Origin: Arthrobacter sp. Hiyo4
GTDB taxonomy: Bacteria > Actinomycetota > Actinomycetes > Actinomycetales > Micrococcaceae
Length of the DNA stretch: 64,000 bases
Direction: 5' to 3'
Assembly: GCA_002370555.1 (NCBI GenBank)
Contig: AP014718.1
Location: 3,038,001 to 3,102,000, forward strand
The stretch's first letter is position 1. Every line of letters begins with the position of its first letter. A program made the translations under genes and the position numbers. The notes below the pieces were generated by a model. The model made no database searches. It saw only the letters and a program-made list of their open reading frames with translations, and was not told the DNA's origin. Positions 47,908-56,464 of the stretch are shown here, one piece after another.

Positions 47908-49007
47908 TTAAGCGGTCCGGCGCTTCCTGGCGGACGCGGCGAGCTGATCGAGGACCGAAACGGAGACGTCCCAATCCATGCACGCGTCCGTGACACTCTG
48001 CCCGTAGACCAGTTCCGCCCGGCCCGCCGCATGCTCGGCGACATCCAGGTTCTGGGCACCGCCCACCAGGAAGCTCTCCAGCATGACGCCCGCGATTGCC
48101 TTTGCCGCCTCGCCGCCGTCCTCCAGCTGTGCGCCGATTTCCAGTGCCACTTCCGCCTGCCGGTGGTGGCTCTTGCCGCTGTTGGCGTGGCTGGCGTCCA
48201 CGATCAGCCGGGGTTGAGCCCTTGCCGGCGAGCTTGGCCGAGGCACTTTCGACGTCGACTGCTGAGTAGTTGGGCCCCTTCCGTCCACCGCGGAGGATGA
48301 CGTGGGTGTCCGGGTTCCCGGCGGTCGCCACCAACGCGGCCCGGCCGTCGCCGTCGATCCCAGGAAGGCCTGGGCGGCAGCGGCTGCGCCGCAGGCGTCG
48401 AGCGCGACCTGGAGGTCGCCGTCGGTCCCGTTCTTGAATCCGATGGGCATTGAGAGTCCGGAGGCAAGCTGGCGGTGGATCTGGCTTTCGGTAGTGCGCG
48501 CCCCGATGGCTCCCCAGGAGATGAGGTCCGCCATGTACTGGGGCTGATGGGTTCCAGGAATTCGGTGGCGGTGGGCAGTCCCAGCGCGGTGACCTGCTGC
48601 AGGAACTCTCTGGCGGTTCGGAGCCCAGTGACCATGTCGTGGCTGCCGTCCAGGCGAGGATCGTTGATCAGGCCCTTCCAGCCCACGGTCGTGCGGGGCT
48701 TTTCGAAGTACGTGCGCATCACGATCAGGAGATCGTCACGGTGCTTCTCGGCCTGGCTGACCAGCCGGCGTGCGTATTCCAGGCCAGCCTTGGGATCGTG
48801 GATGGAGCAGGGCCCACGATGACCAGCAGCCTGTCGTCCACGCCGTCCATGATGGCCCGGACTTCGTCGCGGCCACGCTCGACGACGTCCGCCCCCGGGC
48901 GTCCAGGGCAGCTTGGCGATGAGCTCCTGGGGCGAGGGCAGCGGCGTGAATTCGCTGACGCGCAGATTGGACGTGGATTTTGAGGGAGTGGCTGTCGCGG
49001 TGCTCAT
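47908..49007 (-). CDS. aroG: DAHP synthase, class I (frame-disrupted)
   Basis: 3-deoxy-D-arabino-heptulosonate 7-phosphate synthase condenses phosphoenolpyruvate and erythrose 4-phosphate at the entry of aromatic amino-acid synthesis. Class I motifs are [97 protein letters not shown] and [11 protein letters not shown]. The start ATG at 49007 yields [19 protein letters not shown]. At least four shifts (about 48870, 48550, 48360 and 48230) break the frame, with all parts collinear. A leader peptide gene and hairpins precede it. aroF is an equally suitable name. Confidence 0.9.
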
Positions 49008-49068
49008 GTTCGGGTCCTGTTCCAGATAGGAAGCGGGCCAGATCAGAACCCGCCGGAGAAACGGCGAA

Positions 49069-49090
49069 GGGCAGAGAATGATCTCTGCCC
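49069..49090 (-). terminator. Attenuator-type terminator hairpin before the DAHP synthase gene
   Basis: GGGCAGAGA (49069-49077) and TCTCTGCCC (49082-49090) are perfect complements around a 4-base loop. It sits between the leader peptide stop and the synthase start in the transcript. TTCGCCGTTT follows, a weak U-poor tail. Confidence 0.55.
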
Positions 49091-49091
49091 T

Positions 49092-49150
49092 GTTGGCTCT
49101 GAAGGAAGATGGATGCGTGTCAGTTAGACGCGGGCTCCTCCAGAGCCAAC
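49092..49150 (-). promoter_or_regulatory. Upstream hairpin of the DAHP synthase leader
   Basis: GTTGGCTCTG (49092-49101) and CAGAGCCAAC (49141-49150) are perfect 10-base complements. In the transcript the first arm lies within the leader reading frame, directly after the Trp-Tyr-Ala-Tyr-Phe codons. A ribosome stalled at those codons would cover this arm and change downstream folding. Confidence 0.55.
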
Positions 49151-49179
49151 GAAAAATACGCATACCAACGGTTTGTCAT
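49120..49179 (-). CDS. 19-aa aromatic-rich leader peptide upstream of DAHP synthase
   Basis: ATG at 49179 reads [19 protein letters not shown] and stops at 49120-49122. Four aromatic codons (Trp, Tyr, Tyr, Phe) fall within five residues, which are the three amino acids whose synthesis begins with the downstream enzyme. Two hairpins follow. This is the architecture of a ribosome-mediated attenuator. The leader itself seems leaderless: TATGGT lies 6 bases before its ATG. Attenuation of DAHP synthase genes by aromatic leader peptides is known in corynebacteria; the function here is inferred. Confidence 0.65.
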   Translation of the reverse strand: MTNRWYAYFSLALEEPASN

Positions 49180-49185
49180 AGGCAA

Positions 49186-49191
49186 ACCATA
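49186..49191 (-). promoter_or_regulatory. -10 element for the leader peptide transcript
   Basis: On the minus strand TATGGT is followed by 6 bases and then the leader ATG at 49179, the same spacing as other leaderless starts in this window. Confidence 0.5.
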
Positions 49192-49232
49192 ACCGCGCGC
49201 TGCGACGGCCGCAAAATCACCGCCGTAACGTT

Positions 49233-49295
49233 GCGCGAACTGGCAGATAACGCCCTCAAATCCGTCTGGACGCGTCGTTATCTGCCAGTTCGCGC
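49233..49295. repeat. Intergenic palindrome, family C
   Basis: GCGCGAACTGGCAGATAACG (49233-49252) and its perfect complement (49276-49295) flank a 23-base spacer. The inner end TAACG followed by CCCTC is shared with the B element at 23487. Confidence 0.85.
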
Positions 49296-49313
49296 GGTGT
49301 CAGCCAGGCGATG

Positions 49314-49680
49314 TCAGCCCAGGAGCTCGCGGAGGTACTGCAGTTGCCTGATCCAGTGGTGCTCCTGGCCGCCCTCGTGGTTGTTGAACCGGTAGACCTC
49401 GATGTCCTTTTGTGGAGCGGACTGTGCCGCGGAGTCGCTGCCGTAGGCATTGAAGCTGGCGAACACGGTGGATGGCGGGCAGACATCGTCCATCTGCGCC
49501 ACCGAGTACAGGGCCGGTACGGTGGCCGCCCGGGCGAGTTTGACGCCGTCGAAATAGTTCAGGACCGCGAGCATCGGCTCGTACCGGTCCCGGTGCCTGC
49601 CCAGGAATCCCGCGATTTCCGGATAGGGGCCGCGGGCCGCGATGTCGATGGACCGGGGGAATTTGACGTCATTAGCTGCC
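49314..49680 (-). pseudogene. C-terminal fragment of an acetylxylan-esterase-type hydrolase
   Basis: The frame matches only the last ~110 residues of AXE1-family esterases: FPRSIDIAARGPYPEIAGFL, VLNYFDGVKLARAATVPALY, the catalytic Asp segment SVAQMDDVCPPST and the catalytic His segment FNNHEGGQEHHW. The nucleophile half is missing; the frame runs directly back into a rhamnulokinase-like tail. A deletion or false join near 49680 removed about two thirds of the gene. Confidence 0.7.
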
Positions 49681-49689
49681 TGTTCGCGC

Positions 49690-50106
49690 TGGGTGGTGGG
49701 GTGGCTCTTGGGGGGTACCGGCGGGAGAGCTGCGGCGTGAACGTCTGCAGCTCGTGCGATGACACCACCAGCCGGCGCAATTTCCGCGAGCCCGCCGCTG
49801 ACGTGCCCGGCAGCACGGGCCTGGACCAGAACATTCCCGACGGCGGTCGCTTCCACGGGGCGCCGCCACGGTGCCGGCGGCAGTGAGTCCCTTCAGCACC
49901 TCGGCGAACAGGGCGTCGAAATCCCAGCGGAGGCCGCCGTCGAGGTCCACCACACCGTTCGGAAACCGGTGCACCGTTTCAAGCTCCACACCCGTCCTGT
50001 TGACCCGGCCCAGGATGACACGGCCGGAGGAGGCGCCGACGTCGACGGCGGCGAACACCGTACCGCCGTCGGCACTCCCCTGCGCATGGGTTGCGCCGGT
50101 GCTCAT
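49690..50106 (-). pseudogene. Rhamnulokinase remnant with the centre deleted
   Basis: ATG at 50106 opens a sugar kinase start (TVFAAVDVGASSGRVILGRV, DGGLRWDFDALFAEVLKGL) typical of RhaB. Near 49870 it jumps to the C-terminal hallmark VEATAVGNVLVQARAAG and GLAEI. About 300 central residues, including the second phosphate-binding motif, are absent. The start overlaps the stop of the dehydrogenase fragment as ATGA, so the original operon order is preserved. Confidence 0.7.
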
Positions 50107-50440
50107 CGGAGGAAGGCTGCTGCGACGCCGGCGTCCACGGGGATGTGCAGGCCGGTGGTGTGGGACAGTTCCGCGCTGGTGAGGACCGCGGCGGCGTTGG
50201 CCACGTGCTCGGGCAGGACTTCGCGCTTGAGCAGCGTGCGCTGAGCGTAGTACTTGCCCAGTTCCTGCTCGTCCACGCCGTAGACCGCGGCGCGTTTGGC
50301 GCCCAGCCGCCGGCGAAGATGCCGGAGCCGCGGACCACGCCGTCGGGTTGATGCCGTTGACGCGGATGCCGTATTCGCCCAGTTCGGCCGCGAGCAGGGG
50401 GAGCCCGAGCTGCCGCAATTTCCTCTTGCCAGTTCGTCCC
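50103..50440 (-). pseudogene. C-terminal SDR fragment of a rhamnulose-phosphate aldolase/dehydrogenase
   Basis: About 110 residues in two or three frames: LGEYGIRVNGINPDGVVRGSGIF, ELGKYYAQRTLLKREVLPEHVA, then TSAELSHTTGLHIPVDAGVAAAFLR. This is the end of the dehydrogenase part of the fused rhamnulose-1-phosphate aldolase/lactaldehyde dehydrogenase found before rhaB in actinobacteria. The aldolase and most of the dehydrogenase are missing; the remaining sequence meets the FAD-oxidase gene near 50440-50480. Confidence 0.65.
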
Positions 50441-50483
50441 AACAGTGGGACTCTGCTGGAAGAGCGAGAGGTCCGTGATTCCA

Positions 50484-51876
50484 ATGACGCAAAACACGGA
50501 GATCGACGGCGCTGCTGTCGACGAATTGCAGGCATCGTTTCGGGGCGAAGTCATCCGCGCTGTTGATGCCGGCTATGACGAGCACCGCAAGGTGTGGAAC
50601 GGGTCGATTGACCGCCGACCCGCCCTCATAGTCCGCTGCACCGGCGTCGCAGATGTGCGCGCTGCCATCCGGTTCGCCCGCTCGCAGAACCTGCGGGTCG
50701 CGGTGCGGGAGGCGGCCACAGCTTCCCCGGGCTGTCTGTTTGCGATGACGGAATGCTCATCGATCTCGGGCCCATGAAGGGCATCCGGGTGGACCCCGAT
50801 GCGAGAACGGCACGTGTCCAGGCCGGCGTACTGCTCGGCGAGCTCGACCGGGAGACGCAGGAGTTCGGTCTCGCTGTCCCGTCTGGGGTCGTGACCCACA
50901 CCGGAGTGGCGGGCCTGACCCTCGGCGGTGGAATCGGCTGGGTCATGCGCAAGCACGGACTCACCATCGACCAGCTGCTGTCTGTGGACATGGTTACCGC
51001 CGACGGCGAGCTGGTCAAGGCAAGCGAGAACGAGAACGCCGACCTCTTCTGGGGCGTGCGGGGTGGCGGGGGAACTTCGGCATTGTCACCGACTTCGAGT
51101 TCCGGCTTGTCTCCGTGGGTCCGTACGTGATGGCCGGGCCGGTCTTTTGGCCGATGAAGGACGCCCCGGAGGTGCTGCGGTTCTACAGTGACTGGATCGC
51201 AGACTGCCCCGACGAGCTGATGACCATCGCCGTGCAGCGCAGGGCACCGGCGCTGCCGATCGTGCCGCCCGAGCTGGTTGGCAAGCTCGTCCTTGGGGTA
51301 ACCGCCTGCTACGCGGGCCCGGTTGAGGAGGGCGAACAGGTCCTGCGGCCGCTCAAGGAATTCGGTTCACCCGTGCTCGACTTTTGCCGGCCAAAGCCAT
51401 TCCTGGAGCATCAAAGCACGTTCGATCCGTCCTTCCCGCACGGCTGGCATTACTACGTCAGATCCTGTGACGTCGCAGCCCTCAGTGACGAGGTCATCGA
51501 CATCGTGGCCGAGCACGGCAGCCACATCACCTCGCCCGTCACCAGCATCGCCCTGTGGCAGATGGGCGGCGCGGTGGGCGGGATCGACGACGGTGCTACC
51601 GCGTTCAACGGCCGCCAGGCCGGGTTCACGTTCAACATCAACGGCAACAGCAAGACCGCCGACGGCTTCGATGCCGAGCGCCAATGGGCCCGCGACTACT
51701 GGTCTGCCCTCGCGCCGCACCACACCAGCGTCTACGTGAACTTCCTGATGGAAGAGGGCGAGGAACGCGTCAGGGAGGCCTACGGGGCCGCCAAGTACGA
51801 CCGGCTCAAAGCACTCAAGCGCAAGTACGACCCCACCAACTTCTTTAGCCTGAACCAGAACATCAGGCCCGACTGA
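50484..51876 (+). CDS. FAD-binding oxidoreductase, BBE-type (two frameshifts)
   Basis: The start ATG at 50484 gives MTQNTEIDGAAVDELQASFR. The PCMH-type FAD domain has PALIVRCTGVADVRAAIRFA, the GGGHS flavin-attachment region (restored when one G is added near 50705), DLGPMKGIRVDPDARTARVQ and GLTLGGGIGWVMRKHGLTID. A second shift near 51070 (one A missing before ACTTCGG) interrupts GGGGNFGIVTDFEF. The C-terminal berberine-bridge motif is YDRLKALKRKYDPTNFFSLN. It may oxidise alcohols, sugars or heterocycles, in the 6-hydroxynicotine-oxidase/oligosaccharide-oxidase family; the substrate is not readable. Confidence 0.88.
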
Positions 51877-51903
51877 TCACTTAGTCATGGATCGGAGAAC
51901 GTC

Positions 51904-52065
51904 ATGCTCCAAAACCTGTTGTGCAAGATGAACCTGCGCCACGATTGGCACATCCAAAGCACGGAAGACGGCGGCCGCTACCGGCGCTGCCAAAACTGCG
52001 GCAAGTACCAGGAGGGTGGCTCCGGCGGCAGGAACGGAAACTGGGCAGCGCCACTGGGCATGTAA
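51904..52065 (+). CDS. 53-aa Cys/His mini-protein, possible zinc binder
   Basis: ATG at 51904 after GGAGA encodes MLQNLLCKMNLRHDWHIQST followed by EDGGRYRRCQNCGKYQ and a Gly-rich tail. Cys7, His13/His16 and the CQNC pair could bind one zinc ion. No named family was recognised. Codon use and ribosome site make translation plausible. Confidence 0.6.
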   Translation: MLQNLLCKMNLRHDWHIQSTEDGGRYRRCQNCGKYQEGGSGGRNGNWAAPLGM

Positions 52066-52171
52066 CCACAATCTGCAAGACACACTGGACTAACACCATG
52101 GTTATGCCGCACACTGGATTCGGGAAAGCGCTTACCCAGCCTAGTTTCCTCCGGGGCAGGAACGGAGCCTC

Positions 52172-52487
52172 ATGGCAACACCGCCTTCCGCCGCGTCACA
52201 GTCCGGCCATCGCGGACACGCCGGACACTCGCCATCAGCGGCGAGAGTCGCGCTGGTAGGCGTCCACGGCTTCGGGGCCCACCACCTGGGCAACCTTGAA
52301 CGGCTGCAGGCTGCCGGCGTCGTCGAACTCGTAGCGGTAGCCGATCCCCAGCCGCCCGAACCGGGGTCCGTGCCGGCAGCAGCAGCAGCAGTGTTTCCTG
52401 GGCTCACGGAACTTCTGGCGGACACTACGGACCTGGACGTGATCATTGTGGCCACTCCCATCCAGACCCACGCCCCGCTGGGCGTCG
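52172..52487 (+). pseudogene. N-terminal fragment of a Gfo/Idh/MocA oxidoreductase
   Basis: The frame has the NAD(P)-binding Rossmann opening RVALVGVHGFGAHHLGNLER, then VVELVAVADPQPPEPG and LDVIIVATPIQTHAPLG, the normal first ~100 residues of this family. It then continues without a stop into an unrelated hydrolase sequence (HWEETYEGVTTSQLSWQLG). The catalytic half is missing at this point. A matching C-terminal end lies at 53196-53400. Confidence 0.7.
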
Positions 52488-53195
52488 CGGTCCACTGGGA
52501 GGAAACGTACGAGGGCGTCACCACCTCCCAGCTCAGCTGGCAGTTGGGCTTCGGCCCCCGCACCACCGGCTGGCTGATGCGGCCGGCCGCGAGGGCTTCG
52601 CCGTCCTAGCCCACGACGCCTTCGCGTGGGGCAGCCGGCGCTTCGATCTGTCCACCCCGCCGTGGCGGACGGAATCCGCGCTGGTGGCGAGGAAGTCGCA
52701 GTGGCGGGAGGCCGGCGTCGTACCTTTGGACGCGGAACTGTACAACGCCGCCGCGGGACTCCATGAGGACACCGTGGCGAAGGCCGCGGGCCTGCTGGGC
52801 ACCAGCCTGGCGGGGACGGTGGCCCACGATGACCTGGCCGCACTGGAGATCCTTGCCGGCCTGCCCGGGTGGATGTGGAGCGGCTGGGCTGCATCGGGTT
52901 CTCCGGTGGCGGCGGCCGGGCACTGGCTTTGGCAGTCCTCAGCCCACGGATCCGGAACTACGTGGTCACGTGCATGATGGCCACATTCCAGTCGCTGCTG
53001 CCCGCCTACCTGGATGCCCATTCCTGGCTGCTCCAGACCCCGGCCTCTGGAAGCTGGGCGACTGACCGGAACTGACCGGACGGTCCGGCGCCGACGGACT
53101 CCTGGTGCAGTACGCGCTGGCCGATGAGCTGTTCCCGGAAGAAGGGATGCGGGACGCCCACCGGATTCTGGAGTCCCTGCACCCGGCTGGCTCCT
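52488..53195 (+). pseudogene. Alpha/beta hydrolase fragment with internal loss and frameshifts
   Basis: The pieces are TSQLSWQLGFGPRTTGWLMR, EGFAVLAHDAFAWGSRRFDL, the nucleophile elbow LGCIGFSGGGGRALALAVLS, HSWLLQTPGLWKLGDWPEL and LLVQYALADELFPEEGMRDAH (catalytic Asp region). They match large esterases of the acetylxylan-esterase/dienelactone-hydrolase type, but the segment between LMRP and EGFAVLAHD and the final His part are missing. It is spliced directly between the two Gfo/Idh ends. Confidence 0.6.
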
Positions 53196-53400
53196 GCTCA
53201 GTTCATTGCCGGATGCCGACGCTTTTATGTGTGTGCTGGAAGCCATCCGCACCGCCCCTGCTCCCGGGAAATCGACGCCGGCCATGTCAGCTGGGCGGCC
53301 ACGGCGATGATGCCCACCCGGTGGTCCACGGCATTGCCGCGCTGATCGAACGCGCCACCAAGGCACAGGCCACCTTTGCCGAGCTGGGCGTCCCCTGGGC
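53196..53400 (+). pseudogene. C-terminal fragment of a Gfo/Idh/MocA oxidoreductase
   Basis: WLLLSSLPDADAFMCVLEAI, EIDAGHVSWAGDGDDAHPVV and HGIAALIERATKAQATFAEL form the end of a Gfo/Idh protein, reading through two shifts. It may be the other end of the fragment at 52172-52487, with the hydrolase piece in between, or it may derive from a second family member. Confidence 0.55.
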
Positions 53401-53936
53401 CGGCAGCCTGCCGCCGGCCGGACCTTCGGCATTGCCGGCCAACCGTGGCGGACTATCAGGACGGCAGCCGCATCCGCGCCGTGTCCTCGCCCCGCCCGTA
53501 CCTGCACCCCGTCCGAACCCTGGCCGGGACCGTTGTGACGGACCATCAGCCACTGGACCATGTGTGGCATCTGGGCGTGGGGGTGGCGCTCCAGGATGTG
53601 GACGGCGTCAACTTCTGGGGCGGGTGAGTCCGCCGTGCACGGGAGCGTTCCGCCGCGGCTCGCCTGGTCGGGCGCGTTCACGGGAACGTTCGACGGCGGG
53701 ACTCACCAAAGCGGGCCGCGACGCTGGTGTTCATCGCCGCCGCGGATTCAACGGACCCGTGGTTCGTCCGTGTGGACGGATATCCGGGAGTTGGGCAGTC
53801 GCTGGCCTGGGACGCGCCCGTCATTGCCGAACCCGGCACCCCGATTAACTGCAGCCTGACCGTGTTCATCGCCGACGGGATTTTGGGTACCGAAGACATC
53901 ACGACATTAATCAACACCCAGGGGGACAACTCATGA
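53400..53936 (+). pseudogene. DUF6807 (PmoA-like) protein remnant
   Basis: RPYLHPVRTLAGTVVTDHQP and HVWHLGVGVALQDVDGVNFW are the hallmark of the DUF6807/PmoA-like family found with Gfo/Idh genes in sugar catabolic clusters. The C-terminal part (ATLVFIAAADSTDPWFVRVD, YPGVGQSLAWDAPVIAEPGT) follows after a break near 53630. The central ~100 residues seem to be missing. The TGA overlaps the next ATG as ATGA. Confidence 0.55.
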
Positions 53937-55092
53937 GCCAGACAACCACTGCTGCTACGCCGATGTCGCAGCTGACTGAACCCGCGACTGTTGCGGACCA
54001 GGGTCGCCGCACGCCACCCGCCACCATTCCGGACCGTGCCATCAAGCGGGGCCGGGTCCTGGACATTCTGGATGCCAAGGGGCGGGACTCGTTGCTGCTG
54101 ACCACGCACCCGGCGCTGGCTTGGTACCTGGACGGCAGCCGCGTGCACATCAGCCTGGCCGGCGACCCCATAGCCGCGCTGCTGGTGGGCCGGGACGGCG
54201 ACCACCTGGTGACGTTCAACAACGAGACCGGGCGGATTGCGGCCGAGGAACTCCCCGCCGGGTCGCCCTCCACACCTTGCCTTGGTACGGGAACCTGCAC
54301 GAGGCTGCCGCCGCCGTCGGAAAATCTTCCGGCGGCAGCGTCGACGCGCCGTTGGCCAAGGCCTCGGTGGCGACTGAGCTGAGGGCTGCCCGGCAGCACC
54401 TGCTGCCCGGCGAGTCCGCCCGCTACGCCCACCTCAGCGCGGAACTGGCCGGCATCATGACCGATGTGCTGTCCACCGCCCGGCCGGACGCCACGGAGTT
54501 CGAAATGGTATCCGCCTTGGCCGGCCGAGTGGTTGGAGCCGGCGCGGAGCCGCTGGTGCTCCTTTGCAACGAAAGCTCCCGGAGCGACTTCCGCCACCCG
54601 CTGGCCACGCATGCACCCGTCGGACGCCGCGCCATGGCCGTGGTGTGCGCCCGCCGGGACGGTCTGGTCGCGAACATCACCCGCTGGGTTAGGTTCGACG
54701 CCGGGACCCCCGAAGAGCGCCACGCAGAGTCCCGGATCGCCGCCGTGGAGGCGGACATCTTCGACGCAACGGTTCCCGGTGCCAGGCTGGACCACGTCTT
54801 CGGCGAGATCAAGGCGGCCTACACCCGCCACGGCTTCGGTGCGGAGCAGTGGGAACAGCACCACCAGGGCGGACCGACAGGCTATGCCGGACGGGATCCG
54901 CGCGTCACTGCGGCAGCCACCGACACCGTCTTCCTGAACCAGCCGTTCACCTGGAACCCGTCGGGACCGGGAGTGAAGATCGAGGACACCGTCCAGCTCA
55001 CTGAGTCCGGCATGAAGGTCCTGACGGTAGATGACCGCTGGCCCGCTGCTACCGTGAACGGCCTCAAGCGGCCGGTGACGCTGCAGTTGTAG
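53933..55092 (+). CDS. M24-family metallopeptidase (Xaa-Pro aminopeptidase-like) (one frameshift)
   Basis: About 386 aa. The N-terminal creatinase-type domain (AIKRGRVLDILDAKGRDSLL, LTTHPALAWYLDGSRVHISL) is followed, after a shift near 54255, by the pita-bread domain (AGIMTDVLSTARPDATEFEM, IKAAYTRHGFGAEQWEQHHQ, GPGVKIEDTVQLTESGMKVL). The usual metal-ligand set is not fully evident: the His in the HHQGG segment and Glu in QLTESG fit, but the two Asp ligands are hard to place, so activity is uncertain. It follows the sugar-catabolism remnants and overlaps them by 4 bases. Confidence 0.78.
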
Positions 55093-55116
55093 GTCCTGCC
55101 CTTAGACGGCCAAGAA

Positions 55117-55146
55117 GAAGCCCCGGGACGGTCGTCCCGGGGCTTC
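55117..55146 (+). terminator. Strong hairpin terminator after the M24 peptidase gene
   Basis: GAAGCCCCGGGAC (55117-55129) and GTCCCGGGGCTTC (55134-55146) form a perfect 13-base stem with loop GGTC. Confidence 0.8.
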
Positions 55147-55334
55147 TCCAGGGTCGGTGATCGAACGGGGGTCTTGTGGCACAGGCTGTCTTGAGCGAGA
55201 CTCATTGAGCACGCGATGAACTCATCTTTTGGATTGCAGGACAAAACCAGCGGGAAGGGGACGCAACGGCGCGTCCGTTTCTGCTCCGTGGCAACGACGC
55301 CGCGGGGCAGATCCCGCAGACCGGGAGGATTGTT

Positions 55335-55661
55335 ATGGCCGGAATGTTCGAACTTTTCATTGACGCGGAGTCGTATTTCAGGTTTCGTCTGACTGCGCCG
55401 GATGGCACTGTGATGGCAGTGTCCAAGGCTTTTGACAACAAGACCGCGGCCGTTGCCGGTATCGCCGACGTTCGTGAGTACGCCGGCATGGGACTGATTG
55501 CCGATGTTGTCCCTACGGAGCGGCGGGCCACGCCGCCGGAGGCATGTGACGTCCCTGTCCAGGTTCGTGAAGTCCGGCGCATTCCGGCGGCCGATCTACA
55601 CGGACGTTCCAGGGAAATGCATCGGGCCACCGGCGAACGTCGATGGGCCGGCGCAGTTTAA
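55335..55661 (+). CDS. YegP/DUF1508-domain protein
   Basis: The 50-residue DUF1508 unit is clear: MAGMFELFIDAESYFRFRLT, APDGTVMAVSKAFDNKTAAV, AGIADVREYAGMGLIAD. Such domains are usually found in tandem pairs (YegP); here only one is present. The following 50 residues are Arg-rich and unlike the family, so the true end may be near 55490-55520 with the rest a shifted frame. Function of the family is unknown. Confidence 0.75.
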   Translation: MAGMFELFIDAESYFRFRLTAPDGTVMAVSKAFDNKTAAVAGIADVREYAGMGLIADVVPTERRATPPEACDVPVQVREVRRIPAADLHGRSREMHRATGERRWAGAV

Positions 55662-55739
55662 GGCTATTGACTCCGACGCCTCCGTGCACTTGATCGTGCG
55701 TTCAGCTGTGTTCTTGGCAGCGTCAGGGAATCTACCTGG

Positions 55740-56430
55740 TCAGTGCGTGCTCCAGCCATCGGGCTGCAAACCATCTATGTCGGTGAATCCATACTCCCTG
55801 GCAAGCTGAGCGGAGCTGACCGACTGCTGATTCCATTTCGCACGATCAGGGTCCGCTGCCAGCGCAGCTACGGCCCGGCCGACATAGCGGGGTGACTCCG
55901 AGAAAGCGAAACCTGCGGGGGCGTCTGGGTATCCGCCCACCAGGCCGGGTCCAAAGCGTCGCGCCAGTTGGTTTCGGTGACTCCGAAGCTATCGAGCATC
56001 ATCTCCGACCGTAGCCATCCAGGCGTGATGGCGATCGCCGTGACTCCGTGCGGTTCCAGTTCGTGGCCTTGAGAAAAGGCCAACCGATTGACCGCGACCT
56101 TGGCCAGGTCGTAGAACACCGAGATCCTGTACCCTGTGTCCACGTCGTGCTCCCAGATACGGGTGTTCCACTCGGCTGGGCCACCTTTCAGGACCTCAGC
56201 ACCCCAGATGTCGTTGACCAGCACATCCAGACCGCATATTCGGTTCGGATCCGCCGGGCCAAGCTTCGGACTTCTTCGGAGTCGAGATGATCGACTGGAT
56301 GGCGACTTCCGGCGCCGCCAAGCTGTATGACCAGATCGGCTGTCTCCTCAATGGTCTCGGGCCGGTCGTAGTCCGACCTACTTGGGGCAATCGTCCCGGA
56401 ACTTGTTCAGTCGAGTCCCTGCCCGCCACT
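55740..56430 (-). pseudogene. Short-chain dehydrogenase/reductase lacking its N-terminus
   Basis: The recognisable parts are RPETIEETADLVIQLGGAGS, RIRTEYAVWMCWST, LVNDIWGAE (the NNAG-like segment), AVNRLAFSQGHELEPHGVTA, ITPGWLRSEMMLDSFGVTE, SESPRYVGRAVAALAADPD and the C-terminus DIDGLQPDGW. The GxxxGxG nucleotide-binding start is absent. Shifts near 56220 and 55930 break the rest, and the usual YxxxK is weak (YRISVFYDLAK). It is probably a decayed or truncated gene. Confidence 0.65.
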
Positions 56431-56452
56431 GGAGCTAATCGGCCCGCCTTGG

Positions 56453-56458
56453 TAGCTT
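56453..56458 (+). promoter_or_regulatory. -10 element for a leaderless transcript (VOC gene)
   Basis: TAGCTT is 6 bases before the ATG at 56465; no ribosome site is present. Confidence 0.4.
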
Positions 56459-56464
56459 CAACGC

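Noticed and set aside
55100..55200. tRNA-like sequence near the terminator at 55117
   Set aside because: A GATCGAAC stretch resembles a T-loop, but no cloverleaf can be formed and the strong hairpin explains the structure.
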